From Paragonimus westermani (Eukaryota; Platyhelminthes; Trematoda; Plagiorchiida; Troglotrematidae), in NCBI GenBank assembly GCA_008508345.1, contig QNGE01000932.1, forward strand, positions 88,828-152,827: a DNA stretch of 64,000 nt. Direction: 5' to 3'. This document shows positions 22,699-34,662 of the stretch, one piece after another. The stretch's first letter is position 1. The number at the start of each line of letters is the position of its first letter. Under the pieces are notes generated by a model. That model made no database searches. It saw only the letters and a program-made list of their open reading frames with translations, and was not told the DNA's origin. A program made the translations under genes and the position numbers.

Positions 22699-24398
22699 TG
22701 ACTCGCACTCAACCGCGCGTACGGCCCTGAAAGAGCTTAAAGAAGCCATCTCAAGAATAGCCCTGCTTGCGCATCCTGACCCTAGCGCAGAGTTGTCAAT
22801 TGTAACCGACGCTTCCGATACAGCCGTTGGCGCTGTATTACAGCAGTTCATCGAAAGTCAATGGCAACCGCTAGCGTTCTTTTCTAAACGGTTGCAGCCT
22901 ACCGAGTGTCGCTATAGCACGTTCGGAAGAGAATTGCTAGCAATTTACCTCGCTATACGCTATTTTCGGCACGCGGTTGAAGGCCGACAATTCACGGGCT
23001 ACACTGATCATAAGCCATTGGTGTATTCACTGAACTCATCGTCAGACAGGTATTCTCCCAGAGAAATCAGGCACTTGGATTATATCTCTCAGTTTACGAC
23101 AGATATACGTCATATCTCAGGTGTCCTCAATCCCGTCGCTGACGCTCTCTCACGTGTATATCCGGTAAGCAATTCTATAGCTACTGCTCTAGATTTGGCC
23201 GCCATGGCCGCTGCCCAAGTAGGCGATTCGGAGATAGAGCATCTTCGTCGAAGTAGCTCCCTCAAAATACAGCCCGTTCCTTTGACTTTCTCTGAGGGCC
23301 TCATCCTGTGTGACGTTTCCCAAAGCGTACCTAGGCCTGTAGTGCCCTTATTAATTCGTCATACAGTGTTCAACGTACTGCATAACCTGTCGCACCCCGG
23401 CATACGTGCTTCCGTGAAGCTTATCACCGAACGTTTTGTATGGCCTAAAACAAACCACGACGTCCGTAGTTGGGCCCGTTGCTGTCTGCAGTGTCAACGT
23501 TCCAAAGTTCATAGGCACACCAAAAGCTCTGTCGGTGTCTTTCCTACACCTGACGCACGTCTTCATCACGTGCACATCAACCTTGTCGGACCGTTACCAC
23601 CTTCTAACGGCTCTACCTTCCTCTTGACTTGTATCGACCGCTTTACTAGGTGGCCAGAGGCAATTCCACTCCCTGATTGCGCATCTGAAACGGTGGCTCA
23701 CGCCTTTTTGGAGCGTTGGGTAGCGCAGTTTGGTTGTCCTGCAGTCGTGACTACCGATCGTGGTTCTTATTTTGAAGGATCTTTCACAGATCTCTTGGGT
23801 GCAGAGGCATCAGCACTACCGCCTACCACCCAGAGTCTAACGGGATGGTAGAACGCTTTCATCGTCAGTTGAAAGCAGCCCTTTGTGCTCAGTCGAACCC
23901 AGCTTGGCAAAAGGCCTTACCCCTAGTCCTCCTAGGGCTTCGTAACACCGTCAAGGTGGACTTGAAAGATACACCAGCTCAGCTCGTCTACTGTTGTACC
24001 CTACGTCTACCTCACGAGTTAGTGTCTCCTTCCACAACGAAAACTGACGGTTACGGAAAGTATGTGGCACGCTTAGAGAATCACATGCGACAGTTACGTC
24101 CAGTTCAACCACGGGGGCGGTCTTAATCCGTGCATTTGCACGAAAAGCTTTCTCCTTGTTCTCGCGTCTTCATACGCGCAGAGGGCTCTCGCAGGCTGAT
24201 CAAGTCAAACCCGCCTTCCTTGAGGAAGATGACACCGATGTATTACCCACATCTGTAGTTTCGTCGTCCCGTCCCAAACATACACTAAACACATCGGACA
24301 TCAACCCTGCACCTTCCCCTCCACTGCGTGACCGACATGGTAGACGCGTCCGAAGGCCTGTAAGGTTTACAGAATACGTTGGTGCTTTCTACATTTAA
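22699..24398 (+). mobile_element. Ty3/gypsy retrotransposon remnant, CsRn1-like (RNase H to integrase C-terminus)
   Basis: The frame opens upstream of the first candidate start at 22,793. RNase H is visible as SIVTDASDTAVGAVL, the FGRELLA box and TDHKPL, ending HISGVLNPVADALSRV. The integrase follows. Its HHCC zinc finger is complete (H-H near 23,390, then CCLQCQRSK). The core has WPEAIPLPD, with HINLVGPLP where an Asp is expected first and TTDRGSYFE for the second. A frameshift near 23,800 puts NGMVERFHRQ, with the third acidic residue, in another frame (23,845-24,126). The C-terminal domain is shortened by a deletion near 24,120-24,200. Gag, protease and RT are missing. Confidence 0.85.
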
Positions 24399-24995
24399 CA
24401 CGTTCTTTGGTAAAACAAAAATGTCCTGTCATTTTAGCGATGTCCAATTTGTTTCCTTCACATATACTAACACGTCTTTCCGAGTTTTTTTCGAGCGTAA
24501 CCTTAGCTATATTGGCGCAAAGCAAAAGTCAATGAATTGAAAAGTATCAGGTTTTCAGTGACATCGTTGGTTAACGGTTCGTCAACATGGTGAGCTTATC
24601 TTTTCTCCCTGGCACAAGTATTTCACCGTATGTTTAGTTTTATATTACGTGGACTTGGTGCAACGGAGAGACAACTCCAGAAGGCTATTAGTCAGCACTG
24701 GGTAAACCTACATTTCCTTTATTCTCACTCGTGAGTCTTTTCGGGTTGGGTAGCCCGCTGCGATAGATATGCACCGGAGACTAAATAATTTAAATAACCT
24801 AAATAACGGTTTCAACCAGCGCACCTTTAGTCCGCGACTGACCTTCTTATGGACTATTACCTCTGTTTTTCCCCTATGTTCCTTACCAATTGGACATCTG
24901 CCTAGCAGTGGACATTACATTTGTTACACCATCATTGCACGCCTACTGTGTAACGAAGGCCCCCGTTTACCTTAGTGACCTTCTGATGGGAGCCC
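24399..24995 (+). other. Element tail between integrase and possible 3' LTR
   Basis: About 600 bp with no conserved coding sequence. It ends with TGATGGGAGCCC, a short purine-rich stretch that could be a degraded polypurine tract directly before TGTAGCG, a plausible LTR start. Confidence 0.4.
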
Positions 24996-25087
24996 TGTAG
25001 CGACATCTTAGAATGTCTCAACTTTTGTTGGAATTTTGTTGTGAAATCTGACACTTCCGATAGGGGCATGTTACGCTCCACGTACAG
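24996..25087 (+). repeat. Possible start of the 3' LTR of the gypsy remnant
   Basis: The sequence starts TGTAGCGACATCTTAG right after a purine-rich stretch. The other LTR family in this window begins TGTAGCGTCTTG when read from its own 5' end, so the first seven bases agree. The match stops there, and the end of this LTR is not identified because another LTR is inserted at 25,088. The call rests on position and the TG start only. Confidence 0.4.
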
Positions 25088-25559
25088 TGTAGTGGATCTA
25101 ACCAGTATATAGAAACTCAGGTGTGAATAGAAAGTCGAAATCTGATGGAAAGGAAAACAAATAACTCACGATAGTCCGTGGAGGCACGTTGGTTTAGCGT
25201 TCCACTACACCAAATGAGGATTCTCACTGATACTACTTGTCGTGTCCCCCCCCCCGATAGTCTCGATGTCACGACCGAGATAATTCCAACAACAGATAAA
25301 CAAATAAATAAATTTGCCGAACTAAACGGTTGATTCCGCCGAATTCTAACCCTTCCAAAGATTTGTACGCCATCGACTCTGAACGCGAACAGCAAGCGAA
25401 ACTCGCGAACTCGGAAGTGCAATATTCAAATTATTGATTACTCTGTGTATCGATTAACCTCGTTCAAACATCATGTGTACATGCGAGGTTGAAGAAGATG
25501 AAAAGGCATGAATAACAATAAAAAAACATGCAGTACAAAATAGTGTACAAGACGCTACA
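25088..25559 (-). repeat. Solo LTR of a Ty3/gypsy element
   Basis: These 472 bp start TGTAG and end CTACA, the short inverted ends of an LTR. They are nearly identical to 61513-61983, which follows integrase-type coding sequence on the minus strand, so this copy is also in minus orientation. It is flanked by ACAG on both sides (25,084-25,087 and 25,560-25,563), a 4-bp target-site duplication. A homopolymer C run near 25,250 differs in length between copies. No internal element sequence is attached, so LTR-LTR recombination has removed it. Confidence 0.85.
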
Positions 25560-25560
25560 A

Positions 25561-25650
25561 CAGCTCTTATTTTAGGCTAGTTCCCGCGGATGATCACACC
25601 CGTTGATTAATGGGTGGTCATCCGCAGGAACTAGCCTAAGACAAGAGCTG
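25561..25650. repeat. Imperfect hairpin, arms about 40 bp
   Basis: The left arm (CAGCTCTTATTTTAGGCTAG, then TTCCCGCGGATGATCACACC) is complementary to the right arm ending CTAGCCTAAGACAAGAGCTG, with about six mismatches and a 10-bp loop around GTTGATTAAT. If the solo LTR is mentally removed, the pairing extends a few more bases into 25,077-25,087, so the LTR landed in the left arm. Confidence 0.85.
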
Positions 25651-27384
25651 CATGTGCACCGTTCGGACACTGAAGGCTGAGTAAGTTACGGTTACCGGAT
25701 AGCCGGAAGTAGCAAATGATGATACGGTAGAAACAATGTGGGCTAAATCACACCCTGACTTCTACTTCAGAATGGAATACTTCGGAGTAATATTCGCAGA
25801 GCGCGTGAAAGGTTTACTCAGGGATCACACACTTAGTTCGAAGCATATAGACTCGTCCAAGAACACAGAAAGTGGAAGAACAGACAACCACGCGAATGGG
25901 CAACGCAAACCGTCTGAGGGGCACCATAATAATGGGACACCCAATAGCAAATGAATACGGCCACCTGCGAAGAAATGGCCAATCAGGAGAGGGTAATGTA
26001 AAGAGGTGGAAAACATTAGTGTAACGCGGATTGCTACCGTGCCGTTAGCGCCATTTTAGTCTTCGATTGCCTAAGTAATGTGCACTTCCTACTTTACCTC
26101 TGGCATGCGCTTGTTTCTGTTACCTCTTTTCACAGGACTATTGTAGGGACTATTACTTATGAAGAACGCTATTGCAGGGTCAAGCGGAACAAAACCCACC
26201 GGTTCCGAATAACGCAACGAGTCAACAGGGGGTGTATCGCAGACACGCGAGGCCGGCGTGAGGGTGAGCGATTAACAAGACGAAGCATCTGTACAGCGGA
26301 ACGAGAAGCGAGCGCACAGTGGGGCCGAACGTTAGAGTGCGCAGTGTACTTGCCGATCACTATTGTAGCGACCTCCTAGACACTATGCTCGTCCAAACAA
26401 ATGTTTAAGCGCACACAAAAGTTGGGGGAAGTACATATGGTAATCGTAGCTTTAAAATAGTTGGCAATAAACAAATAGGGTCGTTGAACTGTCCCCCGGT
26501 GTCTCCACTTTACACAAAGTGGGTTTATCAGTAAAACAGGTGCACGAAACCAGAACGGCTGACTTGCCTGTCACACCAGCAGGACAATCCAGAAAGGACA
26601 CTAAAAGGTTCTGTGAGTTTGTCATGGGCCCGTGAAGTTCTCTGCTTTAGATGAGCTGTTTCTTGATCACGCGAAAAGGAGTGAGTTTGGATATCCTTGT
26701 CCACGGTCACTGCAGTGACAACAAATACAGGTCAGTGAACTGATTAAAAAGCGTGCATAACTATCAGCCGACATGCGAAGACGGTACGACGTTTGTATAG
26801 CGAATAGGAATTTGAAAGAACAAGAATAGTGGGGATAATCGGGCTAAAGTTGTCCCTGATAGTGAGGACTCATACAGCTCTCACACAATCTGGTTCAAGT
26901 TTCTTGTTGCGTAGGACCAGGTCGCTGTTGTCAATTGGATGTCCACAGCATTCGCACTGGAATGCCAAAGAAGACCAGATGTGCGATTGTCTCATATGAA
27001 GACGGATTAACGGATTTTGGATGTTATGTTTTTCCGTTTCAAAGCTCGTCTCGATTGTCAAGATAATGTGGACAACAGAGAGTGAGAAAGGCAAAATCAT
27101 CATGAGCCCTGATGACTGTCTAAATATATAATGCTTAGTGTACGCCTCAGTTAGACTAATAATATGATGGATTCCAATCGTAACAGACAACGCAGACAGG
27201 TAGTGATGAATTCACGTGAAGAAGCATTGATAAGCCCTCTGATTACACTTCAACACCTTCTAGAATGGGAACCCCAATACAGCACAATCCCGTAGGCATG
27301 CTGCCACGGAATTAATTGGCCGGCATCTTTCCGTACCAGCGCAGAACACTCTAGCAACTAGGGATACTCCCTTTTGTAGTGCTA
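25651..27384. other. No feature recognised
   Basis: Open frames at 25736-25954, 26080-26379 (plus) and 26870-27190 (minus) have no recognisable motif. No splice-supported exon was found. Confidence 0.4.
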
Positions 27385-27905
27385 GGTTCATGAATCTGTA
27401 CGCTCAAGGTTTCCCCAGCCTTATGCTACCGTGAATTGGAAGTCGCAGGGAGAAAACGATGAATCTGCAAACAAACCTTATTTATTGATTCACTCACCGT
27501 TCACAACAGACTACAACGTAACAACTAAGGGGTGCTGGGGAGCTGGACGTGAGAGCACCTTGAGCAGACGCCAGAGTGGAAGAGCGCGTCGACGGGAATT
27601 TCCGGTCGACCTTCAGAATCGAAACAAGCGCAAGACTAGTTAAGCGGCGTTCCTAACGGTAATAGCTCAACATTGTTAACCTAGTGAGTGTAACTTACAG
27701 CAGTAAAGACGGTGTGGATTCATTATACAGCTACGAGTAAAACTGCGATACTTATGCCGGCCCACTAACTCTGATGCTAGTGGTTTGTAGTAAATTCACA
27801 TTCACAGGGTAATAAGAACGGGCGTGGTGGTACTGGCAAAGCAAATCTCACGTCGCGGGGAGTTTAGAATTTGGGGACGTCGAAGGTGATCTCACTACAC
27901 TTTAA
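27385..27905 (+). repeat. Dispersed repeat family R1, copy 1
   Basis: About 500 bp that aligns, with many substitutions and indels, to 41965-42495 in the same orientation. Landmarks are GAAAACGATGAATCTGCAAA, GATTCACTCACCGTTCACAA, GTGTGGATTCATTATACAGC and ATTTGGGGACGTCGAAGG. No coding sequence is recognised. The family may be the untranslated region of a retroelement. Confidence 0.7.
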
Positions 27906-28149
27906 TCAAAAAGTGACTTCTCATTAAACTTTTGTTTCGTAGCAAAAAGTGTAAAATGAAATGGTACAAGCCACAGTCAACTCCTAGTGGTACAATCGGA
28001 CCTTCATAAGGCGGATTTTATCTCTAACACAAGGCCGTGAGTCAGATTAAACTTTCTTCGAAGAGGATTTTTCGTAGCGCGCACTTCGAAGCTCAGAAAA
28101 CAGTGGCCACTTTTCTAAGACGGGGCCCCATTTTTCAAGCTGACGGTGC

Positions 28150-28760
28150 CCTGTTATCATCGTGTAACCAGCAGACCCAATGTTGATGGTGTATACCCGT
28201 GCCGGAACCGAGTAGAAAACTGGAAATGCTGACGTAAAGAGTTAGTGTAACCAGCCCAGGTATATTCCCTCGAAAATACCCGTTCCGGCTGTTTGATAGT
28301 CCCAAGAGATATCCTGGAGACTAAAATCACCAGCTGCCACCAAGTTCGTTGTATCACTGGTTGGAGCGTTTAAGACGTTTACCATAAGTTTATCCTCTTC
28401 ACTGTTGGCCAGTGGTCCTCTTGAGGAGCCAAAAATAAGCGGTTACCTGTTATCCTCCTGGATCTATCAGGAAAATGTCTGTGCCTTCGAGGCGTTCAAT
28501 GAAAAGAAGGCCTCCCACTGTTCGCACGGATTGCCTAAAAACAACAGGACTACTTTACCTGCGCGGTTGTCTACGCGGTCCTATCTGTACATGAAAAGAA
28601 CCTCTGGAAGCCAGCTCTCCAGACTCGCCTCAGGTTGCAGTCATGTTTCGGCCACAACTACGCAATCGAAGCTCTTGCTACGCCCCCTAACCTCTAACTG
28701 GTTGCCGATAATGCCAGCATTTGTATTCCGGAACTTGAGGTTGGCGCTGGTTTCTTCGAT
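28150..28760 (-). pseudogene. LINE endonuclease domain, second LINE type
   Basis: Minus-strand frames in order: IIGNQLEVRGRSKSFDCVVV, AET just before a stop (the ET catalytic box), PLIFGSSRGPLANSEEDKL, NLVAAGDFSLQDISWDYQT (the GDFN-like box), then RFRHGYTPSTLGLLVT. This is the order of an APE-type endonuclease of a non-LTR retrotransposon, with several in-frame stops. It differs clearly from the endonucleases at 33 and 42.7 kb. The RT half is absent. Confidence 0.75.
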
Positions 28761-28809
28761 TTCAACATATTTAATAATAATAATGTATACTTCCGAGCGT
28801 ATATCTTAG

Positions 28810-29815
28810 AGGTACCCTGGTTTATGTGCGATCATTGCACATGGTTACAGGCGATGCAAAACAACAATGAAGTAAATGGTACTAGGAACGTAAAATCTGC
28901 TATCAAAAATGGCGTGATCAGGAATGAACTGACCGTGGTTTACAAAACTTTGACGCATGCAGAAGAAAAATGCATTGTTTGCTTGTTCCGCAGAATCAAT
29001 CCAAAAAATGTGATGTTATGTCAGTTTACCTTTCTTAAGGTTAGGTGTGGATCGGTGTTTTGAGTAGTTCGGGGTCCCTCCAGGGAGTACGTCTTAATGC
29101 ACCTCTAGACTGTTTCACCATCACGTGATATAACCGGCATCTAAAAAATGTTGAAATTAGTCGGCTTTGATGAGGCAGGACTGAAAATCCGTCGCGAAAA
29201 ATTCCTCGCACAGCGGATATTTATGGGATTAAAAGAAATAACGCAATATCACACGTTAAATGAGAAAATGTTGGGTGATCACATTCACCATGACGAGTAA
29301 TATGTATGCGAACATTTTTGACGAAGACTTCAAACAATATTATTATTGTTACTCTGGTTATGGTAGCATGTAACCCTGTCGAATAGATGTCGTGGTATTT
29401 CGCAGTTTACCCGGGGTTTATTCAGGTGACCGGAATATTGAGCCGACGGTTTGGAAGACCCCATGAAATGTGCGTTTTCTAAGTGTAGCTCATATAACGT
29501 CATTCTGCCGGATTTATTAACAAGCGACAATTTCATCTATTTTCCAGCAACCTTAGTAATGCGTGTGCATGAATAAACACGTTAATAAAACAATGTTAAG
29601 TTGCGAACGGTTTGGTGAGCATGCAGTAGACCAAATGTTAAATGGTGGTGTAAGTAAATGATATAACGAAACGTTCCCAGCAAGCTGAATTCAAGGTGAG
29701 TTAGAAGCGGGGACGGCTATCCACGGTATACGCAGCTGACGGCCAAATGTCTCCAGACCACATTCAAAAAGTTTATCAGAGGATACGCAGAGTTTCAATG
29801 TAGATATTTCATTTG
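28810..29815. other. No feature recognised
   Basis: Unique AT-rich sequence with short open frames on both strands (28824-29063 plus, 29330-29536 minus) that match nothing I know. Confidence 0.4.
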
Positions 29816-30631
29816 ATGTCGTTAGACAGCTGTCTTAACCCTTTCTTAAACGCTGAATGCTGTTACCGGCTCTGACTCCATTCGGAAGTTTATTCCAAGT
29901 ATATGAATAATTTACAACAGAGAAGTTTGTGCGTATCTTTTTCAGAGGCTGTAGGATTGACAAAGTGGAGCCCCTATTTTTGGACCATACGGGGAGTTGT
30001 GTTGCGAGTGGACGGCAGACGCTGTGGGGATGGCGTCCGAAGATGAGTTTATACAGAAATGGTAGATTCGTCCTAAGTCTTCGCAGCCGAAGTAGAGCAA
30101 TACCAAGTTTTTGACAACGTTGCCCATGTGTAAACGAAAAACAATATCTTAGTAGGCTTTTGGTAAATGATCTTTGAAGGCTTTCTAACACAAATCTGTC
30201 AGACTTGAACAGAGGACGGTAATGAAAATGCAATACTCACGTTGAGGCCGGGCACACATTTTGTAAAGCGTCAGCCTCGCATCCATCTTTTTGATCCAGC
30301 CTACTGTTCTTTCAGCTTTGCTACATGAAAACACGCTTGTTCGGAGAAATTATAGGAGTTTGAATACCGTATCCCCAGATCTTTGACAGAAGTGACGGTA
30401 TCAATATTATAATTTTCTAGTGAGTGGGAACCATTGGGTGATTTACAACCATAAATTATCATTTCCGATTTGTTCGCTGAGGATATCATCAGCCATGTTT
30501 TGCACCACAACTGCAATGACGCTGGGTCTCGTCGTAAATTTCGTGGACAGAAAGCGACGTTACTGAGCTGGCGGAATGTGTAAACAAATTTTCTACTACG
30601 TAAATTTTGAACAAATCCCTTAAGATCAGAA

Positions 30632-30719
30632 GTAACGATGTGACGAACAATTGTTTCCGATAATTCTTTCTCAAGTCAATACAATTACATAGGTTTTCAT
30701 CAAGGCGTCATAAGACAAA
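30632..30719 (+). repeat. Left inverted repeat of the Penelope-like insert
   Basis: It begins GTAACGATGTGACGAACAAT and ends CATCAAGGCGTCATAAGACA. It pairs with 31,424-31,511 in inverse orientation with roughly ten mismatches over 88 bp. Confidence 0.9.
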
Positions 30720-31423
30720 ATTTTAAATGAGGTGCTGTCTACAGCTGAAAAGAAGGCCGTGTTTATAAAACTCTCGTTTAAAGGGGATGCTGTAGCAGAC
30801 AGGTTCAACCGGTGCATTTACCGGTCACTTAGACTCACCTTCCCATCGGCAACTTTAAGAAGTTGGTTCACAACAATGCCGATGTTAAGATTGAGCCTGA
30901 AAGACAAGCTATCAGTCTACGATCAATAGATGCTCTTGTATTCATTTGCATACTGCTGTTGTACTGCAGAATATGTTGGTCGTACGACTAGGCGCTTGTC
31001 AAAAGGATCAAAGAACATCATCCAGCTTGGATCGGAACCGGTGATCGTAAATCAATTACCAGCGCAATTGTTGCGCATCTAGCTGACACCAACCACCGCA
31101 TAGACGTTAACAAGGCATTCCGGGTCATCTACAGAGTGGCCAACGCTCAACCAAAAACAGTCCGTCAGCGTATTCTGGCGACTGCCGAATCAATTGCAAT
31201 CAGATTACGCAACCCTAATCTGTGCTCTCAAAAGAAGTTTGTCCAGTCCCCGCAACTTCCGTGGCCACAGATCAATCACACCCAGTCTAACCACACACAA
31301 ACATTTGACATTGACCGTGTGACACAACACCCAGTCAACGTCCGGTATGGGCCGAAAGAATCATCGTGTGAAGTCTAGTAATAGCCACTGTCATTCGTTA
31401 AGAGTCAGCCTCTGTTTATGCGG

Positions 31424-31511
31424 TTTGTCTTATGACGCCTTGATGGAAACTTATGTAAATGTATTGACTTGAGAGAGAATTTTTGAAAACAATTGTTCGT
31501 CACATCGTTAC
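31424..31511 (-). repeat. Right inverted repeat of the Penelope-like insert
   Basis: Reverse complement of the left repeat. In plus orientation it starts TTTGTCTTATGACGCCTTGA and ends GTTCGTCACATCGTTAC. Partial inverted duplication at the 5' end is a known outcome of Penelope integration. Confidence 0.9.
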
Positions 31512-31523
31512 ATGAAATTTTCT

Positions 31524-32526
31524 ATCGTCAACGAGCAGAAAGGACCTGCTGTGTGTGATAACGCCGCACACGCCATTGATACACACTAAGAAAAGCAACG
31601 GTTCCAGAGCGCTTCCTTGGATCACCCCACTAGTGACTGGTTCTGGTGTTGAGCGGTGCTCCCTTATTTTGACTCTTCAGGTGCGGCTCTCAATGTATGA
31701 CGAGAGCCAGCTATGCAAGGGATCTTGTATGCCAAACGATGTTATTTTACTCAAGAGGCGCTTATGATGCACACGATCAAAAGCCTTTTGCATGTCTAAG
31801 AGTATGATAATTACCGCATTTCCTGTGTCCACTAACATTGATATATATGGTTTGAGACTTCCAGTTGACATGTCCGAAAACGATTACTAAGGTGACCATG
31901 CTACGAAAGATTTGCAAGGATTTGTGACGTTGAGAACTCGATAATGTGCACTTTTATTGTCCTTTCAGACATGATGAGACATTGATGAGACGATAGTTAC
32001 CAACGTCCTGCCTTGGACTACTCTCTTAGAGAGGCATAACTGTTGACTTTCTCCATCGAGGAGGAAGGTGTATAAAAGTGATAGGATGTACAAATCAAGT
32101 AAAAGTATGGGTATATCCTCAACTCCTTGCTTGATGGGATGGTGGGATACCATCTGGTCCAAGGTGGATTGAGAGTTTAAGTGTAGCTAACTGTGAGCAA
32201 ACACCTTGAACCTCAATCAAGACATCACTCAAAACTTTGTCCGTAGTCGACGGGGTATTTACAGGTAACAGGGTGTGCTCTCTGTTGAACGAGACAGCAA
32301 AATGTGAGCTGAAGATTTGACATACTACAACAGGGTCACCAACAACTGTTTTGTCTTTGACAGTGATAACTTTTATAGCAGGGTCCCTCATGGAATTTCG
32401 CCATCTCATCACTCGCATTAGTTTCATGCATCTCTGCCCCCTACGGTGCGAAAGTTTCTCTTCGTTCATATGATGAGGTTGCGTCTGGCGTTCTATGTTT
32501 TCAAACATTTCGCTCATTTGCATCAC
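31524..32526 (-). pseudogene. RT domain of the CR1-like LINE (N-terminal and core)
   Basis: Reading from high to low coordinates: VEDPVVVCQIFSSHF-like text and LSDVLIEVQGVCSQLATLKL at the RT entrance, a PGPDGIP-like box (LGPDGIP), then IILLDMQKAFDRVHHKRLL (the DFSKAFD-VPH box), the GVIQGSALEPLLFLV box, and a catalytic box reading LVDDRKF where F-ADD is expected. Three frames are used. The remainder of the RT lies beyond the Penelope-like insert. Confidence 0.85.
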
Positions 32527-32915
32527 CGGGGATAAATCTGGTGTTCTTCTGTACGTCGACTTGAACGTTTTAACTCTGTCAGTTTTTCATGCACTAGGGA
32601 TTCTTTCTTGTACATACGAGCCGACATGTTTCGACCTCATGGGGGCCGGAACGTCGATACAAAATGTGAGATGTTGGACAAACTCTCCGGCAGCTATGAT
32701 TCGGTCTGGATTGAGAATGTAGGTATTCCAATTTCAGGATTTAATTGAAAAGAAGGAGGCACCCCAATTAATGATTTTGGTCGGACGGTAGACTACAAAT
32801 CTCGGCTTGGCAGCCACATTGAAATCAAACGGACATTTGACGACATTGTGGCCGTTCCCTGGGAACTGTTGCACAGTAGATATCCTATGGTAAATATTAG
32901 ATCCAATATACGCCC

Positions 32916-33413
32916 CTACTTGGTTGGCGCTAGGACATTTTGGTTCCAACCATTCGGTTGAGTGTATGAAAGGAGTTCGACCTGTTTTAGTGGAGCAGAG
33001 AATGAGGTCCAGGGGATACTGGGCATGTTAAAGTCTTCATCCATTTGTTTGTGTTTGCATGGAATGTTTGGCATGCGATCCATTATCTCTTCGAGGTCAA
33101 TCGAACCACTGCTGGTAGCATTAGGTGGTCTGTAGATGCACCCTATGAGTAGCTCGCGAGCAACAGTAAAGACCACCAACCACAACCAGTCTTTGATTTC
33201 ATGAAGAATAGACCCATCAAGTATCACTGTGGAGAATTGCTCTTTTAAGAAAATAATGCATCCACCACCTCTTCCTGTGAGACAATCATTACGGAACATG
33301 CGATATCCTATGATGCTCATCTGACTGTCTGGAGTAATGTGGGAGCACCACTTTGTAGTCACGAGAATGATGTAAGGAGTATATAAGAAAATGAAGGATT
33401 TGAGAATGCACAT
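32916..33413 (-). pseudogene. Endonuclease domain of the CR1-like LINE
   Basis: A 165-codon minus-strand frame with MSIIGYRMFRNDCLTGRGGG, ELLIGCIYRPPNATSSGS and KHKQMDEDFNMPSIPWTSF matches the APE-type endonuclease (GY--FR-DR--GRGGG, L-G-IYRPP, GDFN-P-I-W). The catalytic GDFN is changed to EDFN. This is the longest intact open stretch of the element. Confidence 0.85.
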
Positions 33414-34092
33414 CCTTCGTATCAGTTATCTTGCGTTTATGAGTAATAAGTTAATGAAATGTTTTGTCGGGCACAACATTTGAACTGCTCAAGAACTTCG
33501 TGGCAGATGGAGGAGTGGGTTGCAAAGTTCCATATGGAAATGCTTGTTCCGAGGAATGTACCAACTTATGCCCATATTCGAGTGGGTGTCGCTAAGGTTC
33601 GACTCCACGACAGTAAGTGCTGGAAAAGTGTCATTGTGACAGGGTGACTAAGCGGGACATGTGGATGGGGGTCGAGTAGAGGTGGACAGAATATAGATGG
33701 GTGCACTAAAAATGAACTGGCCTGGGGAACACTTGAGTTGGTAATATAATGAGGTGGTGAAGTACTTGCCGGGGTTTTGAATATTATGAGTTGGTTTCCT
33801 AGTAGCATCTGTATTTGCGGTAAGAGGATTAGTTACTACGAAGCTATTTGTTAATTGATAGAAGCCGTGAGACCTAGTATATTTATAGATTGGGTTGAAA
33901 GCAGCGGGAGACAAACTGTGATGCCCCATCTGCGAAACGTTTCTCAGGAGGTGGTACTCGAAACCAGATTCGTGGCGCTTGTGAATGACTTCCGACTTAA
34001 ACATATGTTGCAACTCTAAAACATCATCCTCTAGTAGGCCTCACACGAGTTTTACTGTTGATTCAGAGCTTAGTTCAGGTGTTTTGGATTTG

Positions 34093-34446
34093 TCATTGCT
34101 GTTTACAGTTACTTCTGGTATTGGAGGGAAATGTCCATACTTCGGTCACGTCATTAATGGAGGGATTTAGGCTGCTGGTCCCAGGGCCTTGTGTACATTT
34201 GAATGCCTTAGGACTAGAACTCTTTCCACTCAACATCTCAGTTGACGGAGGGAGCCACTGAAGACTAGAGGGTGCATTTTTATCATTAACCATGGGTTTC
34301 GTCGCGAAAACTTGAGCGCGCCTGGCGTCAACAAAGCAAGACGTGGTTTGCTTTCCAGTGCCCGTTTGGACAGGAAAAGTAACAACGTTTCCGGTTGTAA
34401 CTTGGCAATTTTGAGGGTTCGTGGAGCAGTCGACATCGACAGTCAA
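34093..34446 (-). pseudogene. Open frame between candidate ORF1 and endonuclease of the LINE
   Basis: A 117-codon minus frame (NDKNAPSSLQWLPPSTE, KAFKCTQGPGTSSLNPS) sits where flatworm CR1 elements carry a poorly conserved linker of ORF1/ORF2. I assign it to the LINE by position only. Confidence 0.35.
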
Positions 34447-34662
34447 ATCAGTAAGGTTACTGACTGTGTTACATAATCCTCTCTTTTTTCGAAAAAATAT
34501 TGGTCCTCAATATTTCCTTCTGGAGTGACGCCCTGTCACCATACACCTTTATGGACTCAAAGTTCGTGCCCTGCCTGATATACTGCTGTCTTCTGATAAA
34601 AATTCGTTCGCTATAAGTTCACCTGTAAGCCGCAGCAACAACGGACGGCGTTCTCACTGCAC

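Larger units (their letters stand above)
30632..31511 (+). mobile_element. Penelope-like element fragment with GIY-YIG endonuclease, bounded by inverted repeats
   Basis: The plus-strand frame starts near 30,745 with FKGDAVADRFNRCIYRSLR (end of the RT-endonuclease linker). After a stop it continues with TAEYVGRTTRRLSKRIKEHH, the YVG core of a GIY-YIG nuclease, then KSITSAIVAHLADTNHRID and ATAESIAIRLRNP. The RT domain is missing, so the copy is 5'-truncated, as is usual for the group. The boundaries are two 88-bp inverted copies (30,632-30,719 and 31,424-31,511). Flanking DNA on both sides is the minus-strand LINE. Confidence 0.85.

Noticed and set aside
25117..25422. 101-codon minus-strand frame
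   Set aside because: It is inside the LTR and recurs in the copy at 61.5 kb only because the two LTRs are nearly identical.
28405..28809. 134-codon plus-strand frame
   Set aside because: It is the antisense of a LINE endonuclease whose motifs are all on the minus strand.
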